In this document: positions 41,690 through 53,652 of the stretch, piece by piece | Layout: every line of letters starts with the position of its first letter | How positions within the stretch are numbered: position 1 is the first letter of the stretch | Assembly: GCF_007565055.1 (NCBI RefSeq) | Contig: NC_044559.1 | Span: 43,005,022 to 43,069,021, forward strand | Length of the DNA stretch: 64,000 bases | Direction of reading: 5' to 3' | Source: Rhinopithecus roxellana | Taxonomy: Eukaryota > Chordata > Mammalia > Primates > Cercopithecidae | Translations under genes and position numbers: made by a program | Notes under the pieces: model-generated | What the model saw: only the letters and a program-made list of their open reading frames with translations | Told to the model about the DNA's origin: nothing | Database searches by the model: none

Positions 41690-42345
41690 TTCTTAACTAT
41701 TTCCAAGTATGCAATTCAGTGCATTAAGTACATTCGCAATGTCATGCAACCATCACCACCATCCATTTCCAGAACTTTCCTTCATCCCATACAGAAACTC
41801 TGTACCCATTAACCCATAACTCCACATTCTCTTCTCCCCCCAGCCTTTATTTTACTTTCCATCTTTATGAATTTGTCTCTTCTGGATGCCTCATGTAGGT
41901 GGAATTGTACAATATTTGGCCTTTTAGACCTGGCTTCTTTCATTTAGTATGTTTTCAACATTTATCCATGTTGCAGCAGATATCAGAATTTCATTTCTTT
42001 CTAAGCCCAAATAATATTCCACCGCATAGATTTTTGTTATCCATTTTGTTTATCCATTTAGTTATTGATGGACACTTAGGCTGTTCCTACCTTTTGGCTA
42101 TTGTGATGAGTGCTGCTATGAACATTGGTATACAAATATCTGTTTGAGTGAACTGCTTCCAGTTCTTTTGGGTGAAAATTACCTAGACGTGTAATTGCTG
42201 GGTCATTGGTAATTGTATGTTTAACTTTGTGAGGAGCTACTGAACTGTTCACACGAACTGCACCATTTCACATTTCCACCAGCAATGTTTGAGGATTTCA
42301 GTTTGCCCATGTCTTCACTGACACTTGTTATTTTAGACAGCACTT
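41690..42345 (-). mobile_element. L1 (L1MB/MC class) 3' fragment
   Basis: AACCATCACCACCATCCATT, then CTTCTTTCATTTAGTATGTT, CATTTAGTTATTGATGGACA and TAATTGCTGGGTCATTGGTA are antisense L1 3' UTR and ORF2 end. Confidence 0.87.
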
Positions 42346-43329
42346 TTAATCATTGGGCAAAGAATTGCCTCCTTCTTTACAGGCATCTTTGCTTGACGCA
42401 GACTCTAAACCAGGAAGAGCAGGCACAGGAAAGGAGAGGGCCTAGGGAGCCACAGTTATTTACTTTTGCTCAGAGACGCTGAGGGTACCCTTGCTCTTTA
42501 GAAAACAGCTGGGACAATCTCTGGTTGAAGCTGCTGAAAGCCCATGTTCTTCTCTGCTCTTCCAGCAACAAGAGCTACAGGGAAACAGAGGACATTATTA
42601 TGAGTGAAGATGGCGGCCACCTTCTGATGCCACTCTTGGCTAATTCTGACTACATAATGTGGAGTAAAAGTTTGTCTCCATATGACCTGCTGCAACAAGT
42701 AGTGAACCGTTATTCTCCTGGACAGAGGTGTGGTCAGGGTGTGTGACTGAGACTGTCACCGTGGAGGCAAGATGAATGTACCAAGCAGTCTCTATGCTGA
42801 GGACCTGGTTGTTTTGGAGTTATAACATCCTAGTCGCTTTAGTCATCCATGAGCTTCATGATGACACTGAGCCATCTGACACTCCCACCCTTCATATGGG
42901 GCTCCTCTGGGTACCAGGCAGGGGCTGCTGTATGCAGATGGTGTCCTGGGATTCTAAAAGACACAAAGTGCTCGCTGTCTCGCCAGGATCTCTTTCTGCA
43001 GCAGGGACCCTTGATAGAGGTTATCCAGCCTGGACAGAGGATGAGGATCCTGGATTCTCCGGTCTGAGAACCTCTCTGGATCTGCTAGAGATCTCAGCCT
43101 GTCCTGCATGACCAAAGCACTGGGGTGGAGCTCTTCTTCATTAGTGGAGCGGGCCCCTCTTCTTCGTGGAGGCTGAGGCCTGCAGGAGCACGGTCCCACA
43201 AGGCAGCATGGCAGGGCAGGGGAGGGCAGTCACAGTTTACTGGCAGATGGGCCCGCAGCATACTTACTTAGGGTCAACATAGGGTCAACAAGTGGGGATG
43301 GGGTGCAGGCCCTTAAAAGAAAGTAAATG
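42346..43329. other. Intergenic DNA, no gene recognised
   Basis: Unique sequence between an L1 fragment and an Alu. Open frames of up to 111 codons (42776-43111) have no recognisable domain and lack a promoter or splice context. Confidence 0.5.
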
Positions 43330-43620
43330 GGCCGGGTGTGGTGGCTCACACCTGTAATCCCAGCACTTTGGGAGGCTGAGGCAGGTGGATCACCTGAGGT
43401 CAGCAGTTTGAGAATAGCCTGGCCAACATGGTGAAACCCCCTCTCTACTAAAAATACAAAAATTAGCTGGGTGTGGTGGCAGGTGCCTGTAATCCCAGCT
43501 ACTTGAGAGGCTGAGGCAGGATAATTGCTAAAGTTGCAGTGAGCTGAGATCACGACACTGCACCCCAGCCTGAGCGACACAGCGAGACTCCATCTCAAAA
43601 AAAAAAAAAAAAAAAAAAAA
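43330..43620 (+). mobile_element. Full-length Alu, sense orientation
   Basis: GGCCGGGTGTGGTGGCTCAC to a 24-base A-tail. GTAAATGG flanks it on the left near 43323 and recurs after the tail at 43622, marking the target duplication. A GAGA repeat follows at 43629-43652. Confidence 0.96.
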
Positions 43621-43879
43621 GGTAAATGGAGAGAGAGAGAGAAGAGAGAGAGTATATGTTTCAGGTTTCCTGGACACTCCCAGGACCAGTGCCTTGGGAG
43701 GTGTGGTGGGCATGGAACCACCCTCTTGCCTTTCTGGGCTGTGTCGCTGACTTGGGCAGTCAGTGGCTCTTTATTGAGCCCTTACTATGTCCCAGGTACT
43801 ATGCTTTGCATTTGACAGACCCCTCACCACCCACCCTATGGTGGGGATTACCAGCTCCCCTTTGCGGTGTGACTGGCAC

Positions 43880-44035
43880 TTGGGTTGTGGCTATAACATT
43901 TCCTAGTTGAGTGATCTTGGGCGAGTCAGTTTACCTCTGTGGGCCTCAGTTTCCTAGTTTGGGAAAGGGAGACAAATGTGAAAATACTCTGTGTAAAGTG
44001 GAAAACATGTTTTAAATGTTAGAGCTACATGGAGT
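43880..44035 (+). repeat. MIR relic
   Basis: GAGTGATCTTGGGCGAGTCA, then TTTACCTCTGTGGGCCTCAG and TTTCCTAGTTTGGGAAAGG are MIR. The 3' end is not clear. Confidence 0.8.
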
Positions 44036-44189
44036 GTGAAGTTACCGTGTGACAAAGTTATGTTGACACAAAGAACTTAAGAAGATGTTAGGATTCGCAT
44101 TAACTAATAAGGAAAGTTGGAGTATCTCATGTGTTCAGGCACAAATACTGACGGTGAAGTGTGCAATTATTAGCAACACCAGCAGAATA

Positions 44190-44285
44190 ACCACTGCACA
44201 GCTGGTAGGGGCTGAACAGGGATTCATACTCCGATACTTCAGAGATCAAAGTCCATGTCCTTAAGCACCACACTGCAGGGCCTCC
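44190..44285 (-). repeat. MIR relic
   Basis: CACAGCTGGTAGGGGCTGAA, GGGATTCATACTCCGATACT and CATGTCCTTAAGCACCACAC are antisense MIR 5' half. Confidence 0.7.
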
Positions 44286-44339
44286 ATGAGCTTGTGTGAG
44301 TCTCACAGTCTTCTTGGCCCTGTTCAGCAGGCCAAGAAG

Positions 44340-44461
44340 AAAGTAATACTTCCCTTAAAAAACGAGGAGATGGAGGCTGACAGAGAGGCATTATACGTGA
44401 GAACTCATATAAGGGTATGGAGCCAGAGGAAATTTAGTCTCAGATCCTAAGGTCTGCAGTT
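44340..44461 (-). repeat. MIR relic (second, adjacent)
   Basis: CTTCCCTTAAAAAACGAGGA followed by CTGACAGAGAGGCATTATAC and GAGCCAGAGGAAATTTAG is again antisense MIR. Confidence 0.6.
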
Positions 44462-44660
44462 TATAATTCATTCATTTATTTAAGAAATGTTTATTGAGCA
44501 GCTGTTATGTACCAGGGACCGTTTGGGGAGCTTTGAACGCTGTGATGAGCAAATTCAGCCCTCATGGACCTTTTGGGATATGGGGGAGGTAGACAAGTAA
44601 ATAACCCCACAAACGAGACATGTAGTTGCAGCTGGGCTAAGAATACAAGCAGCGCACTGA
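44462..44660 (-). repeat. LINE-2 3' relic
   Basis: ATTCATTCATTTATTTAAGA, ATGTTTATTGAGCAGCTGTT, ATGTACCAGGGACCGTTTGG and CCCTCATGGACCTTTTGGGA match antisense L2. Confidence 0.8.
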
Positions 44661-45920
44661 GAAGTCCAAGGGGAAGGCTGCTTAAAACCATCCAACATTC
44701 TAACTCATTCTCCTGGGAGACACTGAAGGCAGGGGAATGGGAGCTACCATGGAGCCTGCAAGGTTACAGACCGAGAGCCCCTGAAAGCAGAGGAAACTCG
44801 AAGTGGAGTGGATGGGGTTGGGTGTTTGTCTTCACAGTTGCCTCCCCATGTCATGCACATCTACCTCGTCTCCCTGGAACCTCCGTGGGGCTGTAATGGG
44901 GCTATTCCTTACACCTGCTATATCACAATACAAGGTGGGCCACAGGAGTGCGTTTAATAGGAAGCCTTAACTTTTCTGGCAGCAATATAGGAAAAGACAT
45001 CAGCAGGAGAGAGCTGAAAGGAAAGACCAGGAGTTTGCTGGAGTGAAGAGTTACTCTTTGGTAAGTTGGAGGCCTGCACGGTGAGATGCACTATTTTCCT
45101 CCCATTCAGTGGTGTCCTCTGCCTCTCCAGTTTGCCTGTGGTTTGAGATAAGCCAAATCAGGATTCCTTGAGGACACTGGAGAAAATGAATGTGTCATGA
45201 AGCAATTTAGTGCCAAGGGTCTGAGGGAAGAGGTGTCAGCTAGAGACAGGAGCAGGGAAGGCTCGTGGGGTATGTGAGGGCAGCTTGACTAGGGTCCTTG
45301 GGACCAGGCCCAGATAAAAACTGGGATTTTCCAGTATGGAGTTGGGTTTGCCCATGACTTCAGAATAGCTGGGTGGTTCTGACTCAGGGTCTCTCATAAA
45401 GCTACAGTCAAGTTCTCAGCAGGGGCTCCAGTCATCTCGAGGTTTGCATGGGGCTGGAGGATACGCTTCCAAGGGAGCTTATCCGTGTGCCTGGCAAGTT
45501 AGTGCTGGCTGTGGGCAGGAGGCCTCAGTTCCTCACCAGGGGGACCTCTTCACAGAGCTGCTTGAGTGTCCTGACAACATGGCAGCTGGCTTCCTGGAGA
45601 CTGAGTGACCCAAGAGAGAACAAAGTGAAAGCAATGGCTTTTCTGACCCAGCCTGAGACGTCACACTCCACCATTTCCACAACATACTATTGCTTACAGA
45701 GGACAGCCTTATTTGATACAAAGGGGACTATACAAGGATGCAAATATCCAGGGGCAAGAACCATTGGGGGCCATTTGAAATGCTGGCAACCACACCGGGC
45801 TTCAGTGTCCTCACCAGTAAGGGGCAATCATGCCTGCTCAATTGCCTCACTGTAAGAATAAAAGGAGAGCCTTTGTGGGAAGGATGGGAAGTGCCGTAGC
45901 AGTTAGGAGCTCAGGGATAA
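44661..45920. other. Intergenic DNA, no gene recognised
   Basis: Mostly unique sequence of moderate GC. Open frames at 44564-44896 and 45448-45855 lack known domains. Confidence 0.5.
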
Positions 45921-45926
45921 GACAGG

Positions 45927-46423
45927 TGTGATGGTTAATTTTATATGTCAACTTGATCGCTAAGGGATGCTCAGCTGGCCAGGTGCATCTGTGAGGGTGT
46001 TTCCAGAAGAGATTAGCAATTGAATCAGTGAGCTGAGTAAAGAAGATCTGCCCTCACCAAAGTGGGTGGGCAGCAGCCAATCCATTTAGGGTCAGACTAG
46101 AACAAAAAGGTAGAGGACAGGGGAATTTGCTCTCTCTCTATTTGAGCTGGGACATCCGTCTTCTGACATCCCTCAGACATCAGAGTTCCATGTTTTCAGG
46201 CCTTCACACTCTAAGGCTTGTCCCCAGCAGACTCTCTGTCGCTGGTCTCAGGCCTTCAGACCCAGACTGAATCACAGCACTGGCTTCACAGGTTCTCCAG
46301 CTTGCAGACAGCATATTGTGGGGGCTCCTTTCATAATCACGTGAGCCAAGTCTCATAATAAATCCTCTGTTATATATCTATGTATCCTTGGTTCTGTTTT
46401 TCTTGAGAACTCTAGCTAATGCG
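45927..46423 (+). mobile_element. Solo LTR-like element (copy 2)
   Basis: TGTGATGGTTAATTTTATAT opens the element. Near its 3' end are TCATAATAAATCCTCTG, a polyadenylation-like signal, and TTCTTGAGAACTCTAGCTAA. ACAGG flanks it at 45922-45926 and 46424-46428. It is the same family as 30086-30595, reversed. No internal viral genes are present. Confidence 0.8.
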
Positions 46424-46428
46424 ACAGG

Positions 46429-46685
46429 ATAAAACAGGGTGAGATGTCTGAATTGAGGTGTATTGTAAACGTAAAATATACCCCCAGATTCCTAAGAGTT
46501 AATATGAAAAAGAATGTAAATTACCTCATTAACATGTTGAAATGATATTTTGGATAGTGTGTGAAAGACATTTTTTATTAAAATTAATTTTACCTGTTTC
46601 TTTTCTTTCGTTAATGGGGCTTCCAGAAAATTTGTGAGTGATGTATATGGCTGGCATTCCATTTCTATCGGGCAGCTCTGGCCTA
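46429..46685 (-). mobile_element. hAT-type DNA transposon relic
   Basis: TTACCTCATTAACATGTTGA, TTAATTTTACCTGTTTCTTT, GGGGCTTCCAGAAAATTTGT and the terminus TTCTATCGGGCAGCTCTG match a common Charlie-type MER element. The left end is indistinct because it abuts the LTR. Confidence 0.6.
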
Positions 46686-46724
46686 CACCATGAGTCTGGA
46701 TGGTGTCCTCACCCCTGTCTCTCC

Positions 46725-46790
46725 AGAGCTTCCAAAGGGCTCAGTGTAGAGTAGATGCTCAATACATGTCTGAGTGAGTGCTCAGAACAT
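46725..46790 (+). repeat. L2/MIR 3' end relic (candidate)
   Basis: GTGTAGAGTAGATGCTCAATACATGTC-like sequence followed by TGAGTGAGTG resembles the CTCAATAAATG end shared by L2 and MIR. Confidence 0.5.
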
Positions 46791-46844
46791 GCAGGTGTCC
46801 AAGGAATGTCAAACAGACACCCTGGGAGAGAGGGAACACCATGA

Positions 46845-46990
46845 TCTTTGCAGTGAGACAAATCTGGATTCAAATTCTGGTTCAACTCCTTGTTGGGTGA
46901 GTCCCTAACCTTATGAACCAAAGATTCCACATCTGCAGAATGGGTCTGCTAGTCCCTACTCAGCTCCCTCTGCTCAACTGAAAGATGCAA
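46845..46990 (+). repeat. MIR relic
   Basis: CTGGATTCAAATTCTGGTTC, GTGAGTCCCTAACCTTATGA and CCACATCTGCAGAATGGGTC are MIR in order. Confidence 0.75.
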
Positions 46991-47201
46991 ATGAGGTGTA
47001 ACTGTGCTGACGGGAGGCCTCATTGTATGGGCTCTTAGTATAAGTGCATGCTGGCTCAGGCTAAAAGCAGCTCAGGTGTGGGTGGTAGGATGAGGCTGAG
47101 GAATGGCAGCGCTTGGGCACGTGTGCACATACATGTGGGCCAGCTGCACACTAGCCACATGCTTGCTGTTGGCAAAGCCCCTTTGGTTTTTCATTTATTT
47201 T

Positions 47202-47513
47202 CCTTTTTTTTTTTTTTTGAAATAGAATCTCACTCTGTTGCTCAGGCTGGAGTGCAATGGCACGATCGTATCTCGCTGAAGCCTCAACCTCCTGGGCTCA
47301 GGTAGGTGATCCTTTCACCTCAACCTTCTGAGTAGCTGGGGCTACCAGCATGCACCACCACACCTGCCTATTTTTTTTTAATTTTTATGTTTTTGTAGAG
47401 ACTGGGTCTCATTATGTTGCCAGCGCTGGTCTTGAACTGCTGGCCTTAAGCAATCCTCCCGCCTCAGCCTCCCAGCATGCTGGGATTACAAGCATGCGCC
47501 ACTGTGTGTGGCC
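47202..47513 (-). mobile_element. AluJ-like element
   Basis: A poly-T head and GAAATAGAATCTCACTCTGT precede the rest of the antisense Alu, ending CACTGTGTGTGGCC. The second monomer begins at a T-run near 47372. Confidence 0.94.
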
Positions 47514-48199
47514 AGGATTTGCTCATATTGCTGTTCTGTTTCTGTGCCCTGCTGTGGCCTGGTTTTGAATCCTGATGAAGGCAGAGACAACGGACAAAGG
47601 GGGTGAGGGGAGAGCAGCCTGCCCAGCACTGTCCTGTCCCCTTAGCCCATCACGGGCAGCAGTTTGGTGGACACCCCTCCTGACAGTGGAGACTGGTCCC
47701 AAGGCAAGAGCACAGGAGCATGTCAGAGGGGCAGTCTCCCCCGAACCAGGGGTGTCACTCCAGGGGTCTGCCCACCCCTCTCCTTTGCTAAGAATCAGCT
47801 CCAAGCTCCACACCCCATGTCTGTTCCCAAAGAGACCAGAGACAAAAGGAAGATGCATTTTCTGTTATCAAGCCACGAAATCCTTATGCTTAATTAAAAT
47901 GTGCCATGGCAACCAGTGATGTGTGTGTAGCCTGGCTCAGAGTGGCCATCACCACCAAAGGCGATGCCCACGTGCCATCCCTTTGTTCTCGGCTCTGGGA
48001 GAGGTGACCACACTGTTCCCTTTGTGAGCGTGGCCTTTGTCTGCGGCACAGAGCAGAACCACAAAGCCTCGGTGGGGCTGATGCCTGCAGCCTTTTTTGG
48101 GCCAGTGCCCTTGCCAGGCTGGGAAGCTGGGCAGTCCCAGGGCAGACATGGCCCAGTCTGTGTCAGCTGAGGGCTGTGCTGGGGACCACAGGTATGGTA
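47514..48199. other. Intergenic DNA, no gene recognised
   Basis: GC-moderate unique DNA. Overlapping open frames on both strands (up to 116 codons at 47894-48244) lack known domains. Confidence 0.5.
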
Positions 48200-48710
48200 A
48201 GGCATGGTCCCTGCACTCTGGACGCTGCTGGGGGAGACAGACACACAGCCAGATTGCTATATGACAGGGCTATAAGACTTTGGTAGGGCATGAGAAACAA
48301 GGTACCATGGAGCCTGGGCAGGGGCCTGAGGGTGGAATCAGAGGCGGCTTCCTGGAGGAGGGGTCATTCGAGTAGTTGAGGACTAGTCAGGAGAAGGGAG
48401 ATGAACGTGAGTGAGAATGGAAGTGAGGAGGGAAGGGATGTTCCTGGCAGAAGGAGGAGCACAAGCCAAGGTGTTGTGCCATGGTGTGCAGGGGCTGGTG
48501 CACAGGTCCAAGCTCCTGGACCATAAGGATGGGGAGGAAGTTGCGGGGACTGCGGAGGCTGGAACAGGATCTTGTAGAGCCTGTGTGCCAGGCTGAGAGA
48601 CCTAGATGTTATGTGATCTGGGCAACATGGGCAATAGAAGGTGGCTGAGTGGATCAGAGTCAGATGAACGGCTGCTGAACCGGTGGCCACCAGTGTGCAC
48701 TGGAGAAACT
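48200..48710 (+). repeat. LINE-2 relic
   Basis: The order CTGCTGGGGGAGACAGACAC, GGCTTCCTGGAGGAGGGGTC, TGTTCCTGGCAGAAGGAGGA, AGGATCTTGTAGAGCCTGTG matches a sense L2 fragment. The open frames of 60-150 codons across it are remnants or chance. Confidence 0.7.
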
Positions 48711-48889
48711 CAGATGGCTCCTCTGTCCCCCTGTGAGGCTGACATGTGCAGGGGCCACAGGGGGGTCCTGAGGGACAGAGGGGGTGACCTGGGAGAACAC
48801 GCACTCCCATTATGGAAGGACACCGCAAACTGCAAGCCCAGTGAGTGGCAGATCAGCAGGGCCCAAGGAAGGAGGTAGCCTGGCATCCA

Positions 48890-48973
48890 GGGACCAAACC
48901 CAATCTTGGAATCAGGTATCATTACTGCTGTGTGACCTCGGACAAGTCACTTAACCCCTCTGGGCTTTGGGTT
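48890..48973 (+). repeat. MIR, left piece (split by Alu)
   Basis: GTGTGACCTCGGACAAGTCA then CTTAACCCCTCTGGGCTTTG is MIR. It is interrupted by a CT run and an Alu, and resumes at 49207. Confidence 0.85.
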
Positions 48974-48992
48974 TCTCTCCCTCTCTCTCTCT

Positions 48993-49206
48993 CTTTTTTT
49001 TTTTTTTTTGAAACAGATTCTTGCTCTGTAACCTAGGCTGGAGTGTAGTGGCAGGATCATAGCTCACTGCAGCCTCCACCTTTCAGGCTCAATTGATCCT
49101 CCTGCCTCAGCCTCCCGAGTAGCTGAGACTACACACATGCACCACCACGCCTGGCTAGTTTTTCTATTTCTCCTAGAGACAGGTTTTCATTATGTTGTCT
49201 AGGCTG
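48993..49206 (-). mobile_element. 5'-truncated Alu inside a MIR
   Basis: A CT run (48974-48992) and T-run precede GAAACAGATTCTTGCTCTGT. The Alu ends early at ATTATGTTGTCTAGGCTGTG. Confidence 0.93.
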
Positions 49207-49280
49207 TGTTTCTCATTTTTAACATGAAGAGGAAATGAAATCACTTGCATGAATGGTCTGTTTCATCCACTGACCATGAG
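49207..49280 (+). repeat. MIR, right piece
   Basis: TTTCTCATTTTTAACATGAA continues the MIR after the Alu. Confidence 0.65.
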
Positions 49281-50685
49281 TTAAGATCATCAAATATTGA
49301 CAGAATGAGTAAGGGAAGGTGGTGTTGACCCACAGCACTGGGCACTCACCAGGCCCAGCAGTTTAAATTGTCAGGAGATGCCAGGAGAGTTGTGACAGCA
49401 TTGGCTGCAGCAAAAGAGTCATTAGACTTGAGTTTAAAAGCTAGGAGTGTGAGATCACTGCAGCTGTCTTAATATCCTAAATTAAAATCATATTAAGGCT
49501 TCATGAATGTTCCAGCTGCTTCTTGGTTGCCTCTGAGCTGCTGCATGAAGAATGGGAAGCCCTTGGGTTGTTTTTCACAGGCTGCTGGCTTAGACTGGGC
49601 AGGAGAAGGCACAGTTGGGCGTGGCATGCACAGGGCCAAGGTAGGGAGCCCAGAAACCTCACTTGGGAAACTTTGTGGTCCAGAGATAGAAAATATCTCA
49701 GTAAAAGGACTGTTGCTTGGGTGGGGTAGATTTCCAGGGTCTTTAAAAAGCCATCAATATAGAGGCTCCAGAGTCCCCGAACCGTGATTATTTAAATCAT
49801 TTATTCGACATGAGGCTCCTCTCTCTCCCCATTTAATTTACCCTCTGTCTTCTCTAGGTCAGCTTAGAAAGGAGGAACTGATTTTCTTTAAATAAATATG
49901 GGTTGCAGCTTATGATTCAGGGGGTTTAAGGACTCTTGTGATTTCTCAGTCCCCTTGTAAGGTTTAGGTTTAGAACCGAATTAAAACACCAAAGGCAAGA
50001 AGTCTAAAAGGGAGAGATGGTTTCTGCCGATTCCTTCTGGCACCTGCAGTGCCTGTGACAATCTGCCCCACAGGGAGCCTATGTCACTGAGAGGGAAATG
50101 GTTCAATTCAGGACTGGTTAGAAATTGGGCTCATATACCAGCCATTAGGGAACTTTACTTGATGAGAAAATGAGAACCTTTTGTAGTTGCTAAAGAGAGC
50201 ACCATTCTTAATTTGACCTCTTCTTGGTCATGGGAGATGGGCACTTTATCGGAAACTCAAGTGCTCAGAGGAAGAAGAAAAAGGAAGCCGCTGGTGTGAG
50301 GAAGGGAGGACAGCTGCGTCTTATTCCCTTGTGTCCATGCTGTGTTCTTGGTATGCGGTCCCTGGAGCAAGTGCAAGAAATAAGACAAAGACATCGGTGA
50401 CTGTGTGGAGGCTCCGATGGACAGAGATGCTGGTCTTTTGTAAGATCTATGACAGGACAACATGGGGATGCATGAAAGCTCTCTCACGAGCAGCAGATGA
50501 AAACTGTTTTCAGAGCAGGGAAATCTACACTGGCATTTCACACGACCTTTGAATTATTTGATGAACTAGATAAGGTCTGACATCATTTTGTCAGGTTGGT
50601 TGCCCAAGGTTTGTACACGGGAACGGTCCAGTTAGACAAGTAGGCTGAAGGGAAGTGGGATGAAGTTCAGAAGTGGGGTCTGGGA
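49281..50685. other. Intergenic DNA, no gene recognised
   Basis: Unique, repeat-poor sequence. The block 49700-49920 is AT-rich with ATTATTTAAATCATTTATTC and could be conserved, but nothing is diagnostic. Confidence 0.5.
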
Positions 50686-50780
50686 GGTTAGAGTTCTGCA
50701 ACTTGATCCATTTTGAGTTGTTTGACCTTGAACTGTAACTTTTTGGACTTCATTTTTCTGAAAGATGAAACATGGATTTA
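50686..50780 (+). repeat. MIR relic
   Basis: AGTTCTGCAACTTGATCCAT, GTTTGACCTTGAACTGTAAC and TTCATTTTTCTGAAAGATGA resemble MIR. Confidence 0.6.
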
Positions 50781-51489
50781 TGATCAAAATTGTTTCCAGG
50801 TCCAGGTATGATAAGCCTGAAATGATTTCCACTGCCCTAGACTCCCACCAAGGCACAGGTTGGCTTCCAGAAAATTGTTCTGATGATCTCCTCCCTCTAG
50901 GCAGCCAAAGAGCAGCTGCCAATTAATTCAGGGTTAACGGTGTCTATCTGCCTGTCTGTGGAGTGCTGTGGTGTGGTACACAGTTGGCTTTGGCAGGACT
51001 TGTTACTTGACAATTTTGAAGCTGGAAAATGTGCTTTAGGACACCATGTATATTGGTCTAAACCACCAACTAGTTTAGTGCTTGCAACAAATGGCCTTCA
51101 CAGTCAACATATGAAAGATGCAATTTTGCAGTAGCCTGGGAGAAAGCTCAAGTCTAGAAGGGAAGGAGAGCTTTGAGGGGGCCAGAGTGGTGGGGTGGAA
51201 TTGTTTAAAAATATTAGAGGGAAAAAATAAGAAACTTTCATGCATGCTACTTCCAATCCTGAGACTTTGTGATACACAGCAGGGAATCAGCTTTAATCTG
51301 AATGCCTACCAAAAAAGTTGGAGGATCACTCATACTACTAGTAAATTTCTTATATCTAAAACAGTACTTTTCTCAGTTACATGGAGACAGTCACCGTCAG
51401 AACCAGGGTGGAGCCAGGGTGGCTCTCTGGCCCCTCCCTTAAAATCAAATAAAAGGACACTTTTAGCAGTTTTAGCCTGTGCCGTAGAT
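50781..51489. other. Intergenic DNA, no feature recognised
   Basis: Unique sequence. Open frames at 51118-51495 lack known domains. Confidence 0.5.
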
Positions 51490-53380
51490 TTGTAGGGTAG
51501 CTTGTTGGTGACTTTCATTTGAATTTCTTGATTACAAAAGAGGTTGATTACCTTTTTATTAATATATATTTACTGGCATTTAGGTTTCCACTTTGTAAAA
51601 TATCTATTCAAGTCTTTAAAAAAACACTGAATTATCTGAGTTTCTCATACTGATTTCTGAGGCTTCTTGATATATTCTGGATGTGAGTCCTTTGTTGGTT
51701 TTATGTGTTGGAAATAATTTCTGCTCTGTAGCTTCCATTTCCTTTCTCTTACTAGTATGTTTTGATAAACAGAAGCTTTTAATTTGAATGTAATGAATGT
51801 CACCAATCTTTTCCTTTATAATTAATGTTTTATAATTCTTTCTCACAAAGACAGTCTTCTGTACTATTTTGCCTTTTACATTTAAGTCTATAATCTGCCT
51901 GGAGTTGACTTTTGAGCATGGTGTGAGGTAGGGGTCCACTTTAATTTTTTTCATATGGATATCAAATTGTCTCAGCTCTATTTATTATCCTCCCCTATGG
52001 ATTGGCAGTGCTAGCTTTACAATAAATCAAGTGTCCATATTTGCTGGGATTTGTTTCTTTGTTTTATATTCTGTTCCACTTGTCTATTTGTCTCTCTTTG
52101 AGCCAGTATACTGTGCTAAGTTTAATAACAGTTTTGTTTTCTGATCTTAACAGCTAGCAGGAAGAGTACTCTACCTTGTTCTTTTCAAGAGTTTCTTAAC
52201 TATTCTTGGCCTTTTGCTTTTTCATATAAAATTTAGACTTGCCTTTCAACTTATACAAAATATCTGTTGGGATTTTGCTAATGGTATTGCTTTGAATCTA
52301 TAGATCATTTTAGGGAGGAAATTAATATCTTTGCAATAATTGATTCCTCCAATCCATGAACATGATGTATATTTCCATTTACTTAGGTCTCTTTTTAACT
52401 TTTATTTTAGGTTCAAAGGTATATGTGCAGGTTTGTTACACAGGTAAATTGCGTGTTATGAAAATTTGGTGTACAGATTATTTTGTCACCCAGGTAAATG
52501 CATAGTATACTTAGGTCTTCTTTAATAGTTTCATAATTATTTGGTTTTATCCATGGAGGTTGTGAAGAAGTACTTGCTACTTTTGATGCAATTGAAAGCT
52601 GTATCATTAAAAAAATTATTTTTGTATATAGAAATATAATTATTTTTTATATATTGATTTTTTAAAAATGTAGTAGGCTTGCCAATTCCGTTATTAATTA
52701 TAATAAACTATCTAAGGATTTTAAAAGATTTTTAAATATAAACAATTGTATCATCCACAAATAATGACAGTTTCATGTCTTCCTTTCCAATCCTTACACT
52801 ATTTATTTATTTGCCTTATTTCACTGGCTAGGACCTCTAGTAAAATGTTCAATAGAAGTAGTGATAGTGGGCATCATTGTCTTGTTTGCAATCTTAAAAA
52901 TAAAACCCTCATAATTTTACCACTAAGCATAATGTTTGGTGAGAGTGTATATCCTTTATCAGTTTAGGGAAACTTCCTTCTATTTCTGGTTTATTACAAC
53001 TTTTTCCTCCCCCCATCATGAAGGATGATGAATATTATCAAATGCTTCTTCTCTACTATGAAAAAAAGTCATTTAATTTTTCTTCTTTAATCTGTGAATG
53101 TGGTAAAATACATGGATTTTTCTAATGTTAAACCAACCTTGAATTCCTGCTCTAAACCCAACTTGATTTATATTGCTGGATTTGGTGTGTTAATATTTGT
53201 TTAGGATTTTTATATCCATGTGAATGAGAGATTGGAATATGATTTTCTTTTATCATACTGTATTTATCAGATTTTCATGATGAAGTTATACTAGCCTAAT
53301 GAATTGAGTATATAGCTACGGTGTTTTAGTTGTAATAGTCTTGCCAGGACACTGCTGTTTCTGCTAGATATTACCACTGC
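51490..53380 (-). mobile_element. Old L1 (L1M class) ORF2 region, antisense
   Basis: TCTGGATGTGAGTCCTTTGT, GTGTGAGGTAGGGGTCCACT, TCTGTTCCACTTGTCTATTT, GCTTTGAATCTATAGATCAT and TAGTGATAGTGGGCATCATT appear in antisense ORF2 order. It is full of stops and hosts a short younger L1 fragment at 52388-52505. Confidence 0.88.
52388..52505 (-). mobile_element. Short L1 3'-end insertion inside the older L1
   Basis: TTTATTTTAGGTTCAAAGGT, ATATGTGCAGGTTTGTTACA and GATTATTTTGTCACCCAGGT are the antisense 3' end of a primate L1. The host L1 resumes with a repeat of its own CTTAGGTCTTCTTTAAT-like sequence, so about 115 bp were inserted. Confidence 0.8.
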
Positions 53381-53652
53381 TACCACTGCATTTGGATTCT
53401 AACTTTCTCTTGTTTATTTTCTCATTTATTCCAGATTCAAAGTCCTGGATGGAAGTATCTGATTGGTTGAGTAGGCTATTGGGAGATGGTGAGAGGGAGG
53501 CTCAAGTTCTCTTGTTGTTTATGGTTAGGAAGGGTATACTGCTTTCCAACAAGGCTGGTGCGGGTTGTATGCTATATAGATTGTCCTGTCTGCCCCTACC
53601 CAAAACCCCACACATATCCTCTACAATAACTCTGTACAGTACAGTTATTCTT

